A stretch of DNA of 64,000 nt from Calditrichota bacterium (lineage in GTDB: Bacteria; Zhuqueibacterota; Zhuqueibacteria; Zhuqueibacterales; Geothermadaptataceae). Under the pieces are notes generated by a model. That model was not told the origin of the DNA. It was given only the letters and a program-made list of their open reading frames with translations, and searched no databases. The position numbers were made by a program, and so were the translations under genes. The DNA is taken from contig QQUE01000003.1 in the NCBI GenBank assembly GCA_008501765.1, forward strand, positions 62,001 to 126,000, read 5' to 3'. Each line of letters begins with the position of its first letter. The stretch's first letter is position 1. This document shows positions 19,091 through 28,400 of the stretch, in pieces.

Positions 19091-19906
19091 ATGACTGGCA
19101 AAGAACTCAAATCGACATTAAAAAACGGCGGACGGATTTACGGTTCGGCTATCGTCAGCCCGTCACCCCACTGGCCGGGTGCTGTTGGTCAGGCCGGGCT
19201 CGATTTTGTCTTTCTCGATTTAGAGCATACTGCCTGGTCGCGGGACAAATTAGCACAAATGTGTGTCGTTTATGCGAGTCTGGGTTTGCCGCCCATCGTT
19301 CGCACACCTTCTCCGGATCCGTTTGAGGCCAGCAAAGCTCTCGATGGCGGTGCTGTCGGTATTCTCGCGCCGTATATTGAAACTGTGGACCAACTCCAGG
19401 CATTGGTCGGCGCTGTCAAATACAAACCGCTCAAAGGCGAAAAATTACAGCAGGTTTTGCAAGGGAAAATACGACTCGCGCCAGCAATGCAAAAATACAC
19501 TGCTTCACGAAATGAAAATAATATTTTACTCATAAATGTGGAAAGCGTGCCGGCGTTTGATAATTTGGATGCGCTGCTTGCAGTACCGGGATTGGATGGC
19601 ATTATCATTGGCCCGCACGATCTGTCCTGCAGTATGGGTATTCCGGAAGAATATCAAAATGATGAATTTAAGCAAACGGTGAATGAAATAATCAAGCGTG
19701 CACGGGCACGTAAAATCGCGGTGGGGATTCATTTTTCGGAAACTGCCCAGGTTCAAATTGATTGGGTGCAGCTCGGCGTCAATATTATTATGCACAGTTC
19801 GGATATTTCAATCTACAGTCGCGCTTTAAAAAACGATATCGCTGAAATTCGGACGGCATTCGGCGATGAAATTACCGGCAAAGGCGGTCCGGAAATGATC
19901 ATCTGA
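19091..19906 (+). CDS. HpcH/HpaI-family class II aldolase (2-keto-3-deoxy sugar acid aldolase type)
   Basis: A 271-residue cytoplasmic TIM-barrel enzyme. DLEH (early strand), VRTPS, NVESVPAFDN (metal-binding Glu) and GPHDLSCSMG (metal-binding Asp) are hallmarks of the family that cleaves 2-keto-3-deoxy acids to pyruvate plus an aldehyde. Members act on 2-keto-3-deoxy-L-rhamnonate, glucarate or homoprotocatechuate products. In this sugar-rich context a deoxy-sugar acid, such as the rhamnonate or fuconate route, is the likeliest substrate, by inference. GGAGCG precedes the ATG. Confidence 0.88.
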   Translation: MTGKELKSTLKNGGRIYGSAIVSPSPHWPGAVGQAGLDFVFLDLEHTAWSRDKLAQMCVVYASLGLPPIVRTPSPDPFEASKALDGGAVGILAPYIETVDQLQALVGAVKYKPLKGEKLQQVLQGKIRLAPAMQKYTASRNENNILLINVESVPAFDNLDALLAVPGLDGIIIGPHDLSCSMGIPEEYQNDEFKQTVNEIIKRARARKIAVGIHFSETAQVQIDWVQLGVNIIMHSSDISIYSRALKNDIAEIRTAFGDEITGKGGPEMII

Positions 19907-20006
19907 AGCGAATTCAATATCATTTGATTGAGAAAGGGGGAGTTCGGATTTAAAATAGAGAGAGTGTCTTTTAATTTGAATCAACAAAAAAAGTAAGGGT
20001 GTTGTG

Positions 20007-22208
20007 ATGAAGAGAATTGCATTATTTTGTATTTTACTGGTTGGTATTACTTTTGGTCAACACAAACACACAGATAAATTCCAACAGGATGTGGCGACCG
20101 TATTTGGACCGAAAGATGGTTTGCCTGCTGAAATCATCGAATCCATCTTTCTAACTGATGCCGGGAATCCGGTTGCTGTCGCTGCGAAGGCTGCTTTTAT
20201 TTTTGAAGATTCGAAATGGAAGAAATTCAGCGGCGACAAGATGAAAAAACAAGATTTTAGCAAAATCAATCTTCCGGCGAAAGCTGGAACCATCTATAGC
20301 ATGGCCCGGTTCTCAGGCAAGCAATTTGTCGGTGCGGAGTCCGGTTTGTTTTATCTGAATGAGAATAAAAAATGGCGCCGCGTTTTGCCCGCAGACGAAA
20401 ATTATAGCTGGGCGCTCAGCTCAGTACGCGTGCTCACCGTCGATTCGAAAAAGCGATTGTGGTTTGGTGCAAAACAGGGAATCGGATTTCTCGACAATGA
20501 AAAATGGCATTTGTTCACTGGCAAAGAAGGGTTACCCTATAAAAATTTCACCTCAATTGCTGCTGCAGAAAATGGCGCTGTCTGGTTCGGCACAAAAAAA
20601 GGCGCATTCAAAACAGACGGCACGTTTTTCAACTACCGCTTCAGCCGTCGCTGGCTGCCGCACGATCACGTCAATGGAATCGTGGTGCAAGCAGATGGCA
20701 CCGCCTGGAATGCCACAAATGCCGGCGTCAGCCGGATCGTGCGCAAATCCTTGAATTACGAAGACAAAGCAGCGTATTTTACCAATCAGGTGGAAACGCG
20801 CCACAACCGCATGGGATTTATTGCACAAAATCATCTGCAAGAGCGCTACAATGCGGATTCATGGCGGTACGCAATTTCAGATAACGATGGCATGTATACC
20901 TCCATGTACGGTGCGGCCCAGGCATTTCGCTATGCGGTGACAGGCGACAAAGAAGCTCGAAAACTGGCAAAACGCAGTTTCGAAGCCTGCAAATGGCTGG
21001 TTGATATCACCCATGAAAAAGGTTTCCCTGCTCGAGTCATCGTTCCGAAAGACTGGCACGAACCTGTCAATGAACAATATGATGCGGCTTATAACAAAAA
21101 GAAACAGGAAGAAGATCCTTTTTGGAAGGATATACTGCCGCGATTTGTGAAAAGCAAAGACGGTAAATATTTATGGAAATGCGATACAAGTTCCGATGAA
21201 TTAGCCGGACATTATTTTTTTTACGGGATTTATTACGATCTGATCGCTGAATCCAAAGAAGAAAAAGCGGCAGTGCGCGAGGTTGTACGCGACGTGACCG
21301 ACCATTTGATCCGTAATGGATTTTTGCTGCGCGACCACGATGGCAAACCGACGCGCTGGGCTAATTTTTCGCCCGAATTTTTTAATTCTGTCTGGGGATG
21401 GGATCAGCGCGGTTTAAACTCGATGATGATGCTGTCGTTCCTCAATGTAGCCCACCATGTTACCGGCGATGCAAAATATCTCGAAACAGCAAAAATGCTG
21501 CGTGAAAAACATGATTACCACATCAACGCGATGCAATCCAAAATGTTTTTCCCCCCTGACGATGTGGTGCCGTGGGACAACAATTTATGCCTGATGAGCA
21601 TGTACGGTCTGATGAAATATGAAACCGATCCGGAACTGATGATGATGTACCGTGAGAGTCTGGAAAATTCGTGGTTGCATATCAGCAAGCAGAAAAGTGC
21701 GTTTTGGAACACGCTCTATGCCGCGTTGGCGAAGAAATTCAACAAAATGGTGGATTCCGGAATCTATGACTCGGGTAAATATTTTAAAAAGGCAGGAACT
21801 TACGCCCAATTTACTGCCCGAGAGTTTTATAAGACAGATTTTAAAGTGAACGACATAATCGAAACATTGCAAAAATTACCGTTGGACCTGATCGGCTACC
21901 GCATGGATAATCGCCATCGGTTGGATATCGTTTTTGATCCGACTCCCGGGCAAGTGGTGAATGAAGGCTGGCGTCCGGAGAATCCTGAACGGCCGGATAA
22001 TGTATTTGAGAAAGCTCAGGAACACCAGTTGAAAGTCGGCTGGCATGTGAGCGGCAGTGCTTTGCCGATCGATGAGCGCTGCCACGTCCGGCTCGACCGG
22101 GATGGTTTTGCACTCGATGCGAAAGAAGGCAGCGGCTATTCCGAGCACGAAGGAACGATTTATTTGCTGCCATATTATATGGCACGGTATCATGGTATAA
22201 TAAATTAG
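20007..22208 (+). CDS. Exported beta-propeller fused to an alpha-toroid (glycosidase-like) domain
   Basis: A 733-residue exported protein (signal peptide about 1-17). Residues about 20-260 form propeller blades of the two-component-regulator type, with repeated LWFGAKQG, VWFGTKKG and AWNATNAG motifs. Residues about 270-730 are helical with paired aromatic and Gly-rich loops (GMYTSMYGAAQAFRY, SSDELAGHYFFYGIYYD, WGWDQRGLNSMMML), an arrangement typical of (alpha/alpha)6 toroids in glycoside hydrolases and lyases. No catalytic residue can be assigned. ATG 20007 follows AAGTAAGGG at 19991-19999. The neighbours suggest glycan sensing, binding or cleavage at the surface. Confidence 0.7.
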   Translation: MKRIALFCILLVGITFGQHKHTDKFQQDVATVFGPKDGLPAEIIESIFLTDAGNPVAVAAKAAFIFEDSKWKKFSGDKMKKQDFSKINLPAKAGTIYSMARFSGKQFVGAESGLFYLNENKKWRRVLPADENYSWALSSVRVLTVDSKKRLWFGAKQGIGFLDNEKWHLFTGKEGLPYKNFTSIAAAENGAVWFGTKKGAFKTDGTFFNYRFSRRWLPHDHVNGIVVQADGTAWNATNAGVSRIVRKSLNYEDKAAYFTNQVETRHNRMGFIAQNHLQERYNADSWRYAISDNDGMYTSMYGAAQAFRYAVTGDKEARKLAKRSFEACKWLVDITHEKGFPARVIVPKDWHEPVNEQYDAAYNKKKQEEDPFWKDILPRFVKSKDGKYLWKCDTSSDELAGHYFFYGIYYDLIAESKEEKAAVREVVRDVTDHLIRNGFLLRDHDGKPTRWANFSPEFFNSVWGWDQRGLNSMMMLSFLNVAHHVTGDAKYLETAKMLREKHDYHINAMQSKMFFPPDDVVPWDNNLCLMSMYGLMKYETDPELMMMYRESLENSWLHISKQKSAFWNTLYAALAKKFNKMVDSGIYDSGKYFKKAGTYAQFTAREFYKTDFKVNDIIETLQKLPLDLIGYRMDNRHRLDIVFDPTPGQVVNEGWRPENPERPDNVFEKAQEHQLKVGWHVSGSALPIDERCHVRLDRDGFALDAKEGSGYSEHEGTIYLLPYYMARYHGIIN

Positions 22209-22260
22209 TAGCTCGAGAAGCATATCCGCCGAATAAAATTTACATTTACTAAACCTGGAG

Positions 22261-22775
22261 TTGTGCAATGAAAACCCCCAGTGCTGCAGTTTTGCCCCGG
22301 GTGCACTATTCGATATCAATAATGATGGTCAACTGGAGTATGTTTTGTCGACTCAACAGGGACGTTTGCTGGCTTTGGATAATGCCGGTTCCAGCATTTT
22401 TAATCATCAAGTGGATACGCGCACATCAATGTTACACTTTCGGTAGGTAGAGTTTTGGGGCGCGCAAACAAACTGGAAATTCTGCTCACCGGTGGTGAAT
22501 CCGGACAGGTTTTTTGCTTTGAAACACCAACGATAAATACGACGCTGCAGCACTGGGCAGCCTACCGTCAGAATATCAGAAACACCGGCTCATGGTTTGG
22601 ATTACGACAAAGCAAATCATTCCGCATGATTCCACAAAACCTGCAGATGGATCAGGTTCTTTGCAGAGAAGATATTCGATTTAAAATCTACAATCCCAAT
22701 TCTGTTGAAAACCCGGTTCGTTTACTTCGCACGGATGTTCCTGGCGAACATCAGCCGGTGTCGCTGATGCCATGA
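22261..22775 (+). pseudogene. Remnant of an FG-GAP/PQQ-like repeat protein
   Basis: Two adjacent frames carry parts of one protein. The first (to about 22443) reads LFDINNDGQLEYVLSTQQGR, a classic FG-GAP repeat. After a stop and a frame change the next frame (22455-22775) continues KLEILLTGGESGQVFCFETP, then a W-x-x-YRQNIRNTGSW motif typical of the end of such proteins. No start fits and the piece ends at a stop within unrelated sequence. It is a C-terminal fragment with at least one frameshift. Confidence 0.7.
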
Positions 22776-23055
22776 ATTCAAAATTGCTGGGATCGATCTC
22801 GATGACCTGCGAAAATGGGTGAAAGGAAAAATTACATTTTGGGGTGAAATGGACCGGCAGTTCGTTCTCACCGCGCCAGATCCGCACATAACCCGGGAAG
22901 CCGTGCGCCAGATTGCTGACGCATTTTATGATCCAGCCGGCGGACTGATTGCACAGTTTGAATTTGGGTTGGGTACACAGCCTGATTCAGCATGTGCTGT
23001 ATTCGATGAATGGGAAAAAGTTGCAATCGAAAGTGGGAAAAGTATTATTTCATAG
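22768..23055 (+). pseudogene. C-terminal fragment of a uroporphyrinogen-decarboxylase-like (methyltransferase) gene
   Basis: About 95 codons open after a stop at 22765-22767. KGKITFWGEMDRQFVL, then GGLIAQFEFGLGTQPDS and FDEWEKVA match the C-terminal part of UroD-superfamily proteins found in carbohydrate loci of several phyla. Full-length proteins have about 350-400 residues, so roughly three quarters are missing. The next gene (GH127) starts 38 bases on. Confidence 0.7.
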
Positions 23056-23093
23056 TTTGATAAATATTTTTTTAACGTCGGCAGGAGAAAGTC

Positions 23094-25070
23094 ATGATTA
23101 AAAGAATAATTATTTTGATTTTGAGTTCAATATTAATTCAATGCAATTCCGAAAAAAACAGTGGAAAGAATTACGCAATCCAACCAATCAAATTTTCAGA
23201 AGTAGAGATAACTGATAATTTTTGGGCACACAGAATTGAAACCAACCGCAAAGTCACCATCCCGTTTGATATTAAAAAGAGCGAAGAAACTGGGCGCATT
23301 AATAATTTTGCCATTGCGGCTGGATTGAAAAAGGGCGCCTTCGAAGGCATCCGTTACAATGACTCGGATGTTTATAAAATAATGGAAGGCATTGCCTATT
23401 CACTAAGCGGCCACCCAGATCCACGGCTGGAAAAATACATGGATGATTTAATCGAAATCATCGCCGCTGCGCAGGAAGATGACGGCTATTTGTACACGCA
23501 GCGCACAATCGACAGCACAATAATGGAGAAGAATGCGGGAGATAAACGCTGGTCATATTTGCCACATAGCCACGAACTTTACAACGTCGGGCATATGTAT
23601 GAAGCTGCGGTGGCCTGGTTCGATGCTACTGGCAAAAGATCCCTGCTCGATGTGGCTATAAAAAATGCCGATTTCTTGCTCACAGTTTTCGGACCGGGTA
23701 AAAAACACGACATCCCAGGGCATCAGGAAATCGAAATTGGGCTTGCCAAACTTTACCGTGTAACCGGAAAAAAAGAATACCTCGATCTGGCAAAATTCTT
23801 CCTCGACGAGCGCGGAAATGCTACCCACCGTGAGCTTTACGGCGACTATTGCCAGGATCACAAACCAGTCATAGAGCAGACGAATGCAGTTGGCCACGCC
23901 GTACGGGCGCTTTACATGTATTCCGGAATGGCGGATGTAGCGGCGCTGACAGGAGATGCAGCCTATATTCGCGCCCTCGACCGTATCTGGCAAAATATGG
24001 TTATGAAGCGAATGTATGTGACCGGGGGTGTCGGCGCCCGCCGCAGTGGTGAGGCATTTGGCGATGATTATGAATTGCCCAACGACACGGCGTACAACGA
24101 GACATGCGCGGCCATCGCGAATATGATGTGGAACCACCGTCTTTTTCTATTGCACGGACATGCCAAATACTTCGATGTGCTGGAGCGTACTTTGTATAAT
24201 GGATATTTGGTGGGCACTTCGCTGGAAGGCAATCTGTTCTTTTACCCGAATCCATTGCATTCAGATGGAAAAACAGCATTTAATCGCGGGACAGCCGAAC
24301 GACAGCCATGGTTCGATTGTTCCTGTTGTCCGGTCAACGTCGTGCGCACGATGCCAGCGATTCCGGGCTATATTTATGCACAAAATGATCAGTCCATTTT
24401 CATCAATTTATTTATCAGCAGCAATGTGCGGATGAAAATTAGCGGAAATAATGTGGCAATCCAGCAAAAGAGCGATTATCCATGGAACGGCGACATAGAA
24501 ATTACCGTTGACCCAGAAAAAACAAGTGAATTCGAATTAAAAATTCGCATTCCAGTCTGGGCGAGAGGCAATCCTGTTCCAGGTGATTTGTATACATTTT
24601 TAAATGAAAAATCCGAACAGGTCACCCTTCAAATAAATGGAACCGATTTCCCATTGCAACTCAATGAAGGATACGCCATCGTACATCGAAAATGGCAAAA
24701 ACGAGACCGAGTGAAATTGATCCTGCCAATGCCAGTCCAGCGGATTTTAGCGCATGAAAATGTTACTGCAGACAGATGGAAAATGGCTCTACAGCGCGGC
24801 CCGGTTGTGTATTGTGTCGAAGGTGCAGATAATGATGGTCAGGTTTTAAATATGAGTCTCGCTGATGAAACGACTTTTCAAATCAAATTTGAAAAAGAGA
24901 AACTCGGCGGCATCGTTGAGCTTATTGGTGAAGCGATTTCTTTTGATGGGAAATCGAAACAGAGCAAAAATATAACAGCTATTCCCTATTTTGCCTGGAA
25001 TCACCGGGGTCCAAATGAGATGCGGGTCTGGATTCCACGAATAATGACCATTGTGGATCAGGAGAATTAA
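23094..25070 (+). CDS. GH127-family beta-L-arabinofuranosidase-like lipoprotein
   Basis: A 658-residue protein with a lipoprotein signal (LIQCNS, Cys17). The central (alpha/alpha)6 barrel and C-terminal beta domains follow the DUF1680/GH127 pattern. The zinc/cysteine-nucleophile centre is intact: Glu336 and Cys338 (NETC), Cys411 and Cys412 (CSCCPVN), equivalent to E338, C340, C417 and C418 of Bifidobacterium HypBA1. It should cleave terminal beta-L-arabinofuranose from plant-type glycans. GGCAGGAG lies just before ATG 23094. The stop codon abuts the start of a UroD fragment. Confidence 0.92.
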   Translation: MIKRIIILILSSILIQCNSEKNSGKNYAIQPIKFSEVEITDNFWAHRIETNRKVTIPFDIKKSEETGRINNFAIAAGLKKGAFEGIRYNDSDVYKIMEGIAYSLSGHPDPRLEKYMDDLIEIIAAAQEDDGYLYTQRTIDSTIMEKNAGDKRWSYLPHSHELYNVGHMYEAAVAWFDATGKRSLLDVAIKNADFLLTVFGPGKKHDIPGHQEIEIGLAKLYRVTGKKEYLDLAKFFLDERGNATHRELYGDYCQDHKPVIEQTNAVGHAVRALYMYSGMADVAALTGDAAYIRALDRIWQNMVMKRMYVTGGVGARRSGEAFGDDYELPNDTAYNETCAAIANMMWNHRLFLLHGHAKYFDVLERTLYNGYLVGTSLEGNLFFYPNPLHSDGKTAFNRGTAERQPWFDCSCCPVNVVRTMPAIPGYIYAQNDQSIFINLFISSNVRMKISGNNVAIQQKSDYPWNGDIEITVDPEKTSEFELKIRIPVWARGNPVPGDLYTFLNEKSEQVTLQINGTDFPLQLNEGYAIVHRKWQKRDRVKLILPMPVQRILAHENVTADRWKMALQRGPVVYCVEGADNDGQVLNMSLADETTFQIKFEKEKLGGIVELIGEAISFDGKSKQSKNITAIPYFAWNHRGPNEMRVWIPRIMTIVDQEN

Positions 25071-25328
25071 ATGGCAATTCAATCAGATCAATTGGTTAGC
25101 TACATTGCTCCAGCAGCACCGGCTACGCGTAGGCCGGGGAATGGCAACGAGCCATTTATTCGTCCGAAAATTGGTTTTACGCCAAAATGGTATCGACATG
25201 CTCCAGGTATTAATTTTGACGAAAAATGGCATACAGACCCGGCTTTTCGACGGGAAACAATCTTACGCATGCGAGTTTTAGATTTTATTAATAGTTGTGA
25301 TGAAATCAGCCGGGCAGAGGGGAAATAG
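25071..25328 (+). pseudogene. N-terminal fragment of a uroporphyrinogen-decarboxylase-like gene
   Basis: An 85-codon frame starting directly after the GH127 stop, with GGAG at 25061-25064. TRRPGNGNEPFIRPKIGFTP and WHTDPAFRRETILRMR are characteristic of the N-terminus of UroD-like proteins of carbohydrate loci. Similarity ends near codon 65 and a TAG closes the frame, against about 370 residues in intact relatives. It could still be translated as a short peptide. Confidence 0.65.
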
Positions 25329-25460
25329 CCAGAAATATTTTTTTGCAGATTGACTTGGTTTTTTGTTTTGGTTGAACAAACGAAGCTTATTTTCATAGTG
25401 TTAATTCGCTCTACTTGTTTTGAATCGCAGTGTTTATCCTATTAACGGGAGATGCTAAAA

Positions 25461-28400
25461 ATGAAAATCTATTTTGTTGCAAGTCTATTCGTATTTATCG
25501 GTATTTGTACTGCAGTAGCTCGAACAAACGAAAACAACAGGAAGACAATGATTCATTCGATGGAACAACTGCAATCCCTTTTCAAAACCCCACCCGTTGC
25601 ATATCGCAGTGCCCCGCTTTGGGTGTGGAATGATGAAATGACCGAAGATCAGATCGATCAACAATTGCAGGACTTTAAATCGGCCGGAATTGGCGGCGTT
25701 TTCATCCACCCGCGACCGGGATTGATTACAGCCTATTTGTCCGACAAGTGGTTTTCTTTGTGCAAATACACGGTTCAAAAAGGAAAAGAAATGGGGATGA
25801 ATGTATGGCTGTACGATGAAAATTCTTATCCAAGTGGATTTGCCGGCGGCCACGTTCCGGCGGAGATGCCTGAATCGTACAACCAGGGGCAGGGATTGAC
25901 GCTTCAACGCATTGGACAACTGCCTGCAGATGCAGATAAATCTTTTATCGTTTTGAGGAAACAGGATTCGAAATTTATCGATATCACCGATAAACTGGAC
26001 CACCATAAAAACAGCACAGGCGATTTTTTTCTTTATCAAAAGAGCTATTATAAAAATATGCCATGGCACGGGGGCTACTCTTATGTGGATTTATTGGTCG
26101 ATGGGGTGACGGAAAAATTTATCGAAGTGACAATGACCGGCTATGAAAAATCCATCGGCAGCGAGTTTGGCAAAACGGTTCCGGGCATCTTTACCGATGA
26201 ACCCAATATTTCCTCCCCGGGTGGCCTCCGTTGGACACCGGCACTTTTTCCGGAATTCGAAAAACGCTGGGGATATGATCTCAAAACCAATCTTCCGTCA
26301 CTTGCCTACGAAATTGGCGACTGGAAACAGGTGCGCCACAATTATTACACAACATTGCTCGAATTGTTTATCGAAAAGTGGAGCAAACCCTGGTTTAAAT
26401 ATTGCGAACAGAACAATATGGACTGGACAGGGCATTATTGGGAACACGGCTGGCCAAATCCGCACCATGGCGGCGACAATATGGCTATGTACGCCTGGCA
26501 TCAAATGCCGGCCATCGACATTTTGATGAATCAGTACAGTGAAAAAGTAAACGCGCAGTTTGGCAACGTGCGGGCAGTTAAGGAGCTAAGCAGTGTTGCC
26601 AACCAGATGGGGCGGCAGCGCACTTTGAGCGAGACCTACGGCGCCGGCGGCTGGGAATTGAGCTTCGAAGATATGAAGCGAATCGGGGACTGGCAGTATG
26701 TTCTCGGTGTTAATTTTCTCAACCAGCATCTGTCTTATGTGACGATCGAAGGCGCCCGAAAACGGGACCATCCGCAGTCATTTTCCTATCACGCACCGTG
26801 GTGGAAAAATTATAAACCATTGGGCGACTATTTTGCCCGCTTGTCTCTGGCACTTTCAGCGGGAAAACAGGTGAACCGAATTCTGGTATTTGAACCCACG
26901 TCAACAGCATGGATGTATTTTTCAGATGTGCAGTCCCACAAAAATTTTTCTGCACTGGGCCCACAATTTCAAGAATTTGTTTTGAGCCTGGAGAAAAATC
27001 AGATAGAATATGACCTGGCTTCAGAAAATATTGTCAAAGATATCGGGAAAATCAGCGGAAAAGAATTTATCGTGGGAGAACGTGCTTATGACACAATCAT
27101 TTTCCCGCCGGGCATGGAAAATCTTGATAAATCCACGTTCAACCTGGTTAAAACGTATTTACAGCAAGGCGGAAAATTGTTCTCATTTTCTGATATCCCA
27201 AGGTTTGTCGATGGCCGGGAATCAGATGAATTAAAAGCAATTGTTGATGAGTATTCAACACAGTGGACCCGAGTCAATTCAGTCCACGATCCACAATTGC
27301 TGCAACGGCTTGCCTCTGATAAAATTCAGTTTCATCAGCCTGAACAAGTCGGAGGAACTTTTTATCATCACCGTCGTGAATTGGCCAATGGGCAGGTGCT
27401 CTTTCTGACAAACACCAGTCAGGATAAATGGGCAACAGGTTCGCTGGATATGAGGGGAAAATCTGTTTCCGAACTCGATTTATTGACAGGTGTCACGAAA
27501 CCGTATTTTAGCACAGCAATGGACGGTTTTCTTAAAATATCGTTTGATTTGCCGCCTTGTGGCAGCGTGCTGCTTTTAGTCAGCGACTCAATAGCAAAAA
27601 CAACAACTGAAAATCAGCCGGGCAAAATAAATATAATTCCGCCGTTAAACACGGTGCAAATAAGTAAAACTTCACCCAACGTTCTAACGCTGGATTATTG
27701 CGATTTACAAATGGGCGGCATGCTTGAAAAAGACGTCTACTTTTTTAAAGCAGCCGATAAAATTTTCAAGCATCACGGATTTGCCGGCAATCCGTGGAGT
27801 CGGGCTGTGCAGTACAAATCTGCCATCGTTGACCGCGATACATTCGCGGTTGGTTCCGGATTTGAAGTTACCTATTCATTTCAAATTGACGGTGATGTTG
27901 AGCGCTCGAAATTACAAGCTGTGATTGAACATCCGGATTTGTGGCAGGTTTCGATTAAAGGAAAAATCGTTAAACAGAATTCAGCACAATTTTGGCTCGA
28001 TCGAAAGTTTGGTGTTTACAATATTGGCAGCCATGCTATTGCTGGGAAAAATCATGTCAAGCTCGTCGCCTCACCGATGTCAGTGCACTCCGAAGTTGAA
28101 GCCATCTATATTTTGGGTGATTTTAATCTGAAACCACTGGAAAAAGGATGGAAACTCAGCAAAGCGCAAAGGTTAAATTTGGGAAGCTGGCGCGGGCAGG
28201 GGCTGCCATTTTATTCTGACCGGGTCAATTATTCGAAATCCTACGCCATCAAAAAATCGGACAAGCGATTTGTGGTGAAACTAACTGACTGGCGCGGCAG
28301 TGTTGCAGAAGTCCTGATTAATGATAAATCTGCCGGAATTATTGCCTGGCCGCCTTATGAGCTTGACGTCACGGACAACCTTGCTAATGGCGAAAATGAA

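Noticed and set aside
22209-23093. Possibility that this stretch is one intact gene with a programmed frameshift
   Set aside because: The pieces come from two unrelated families, with stops between them and no slippery site seen.
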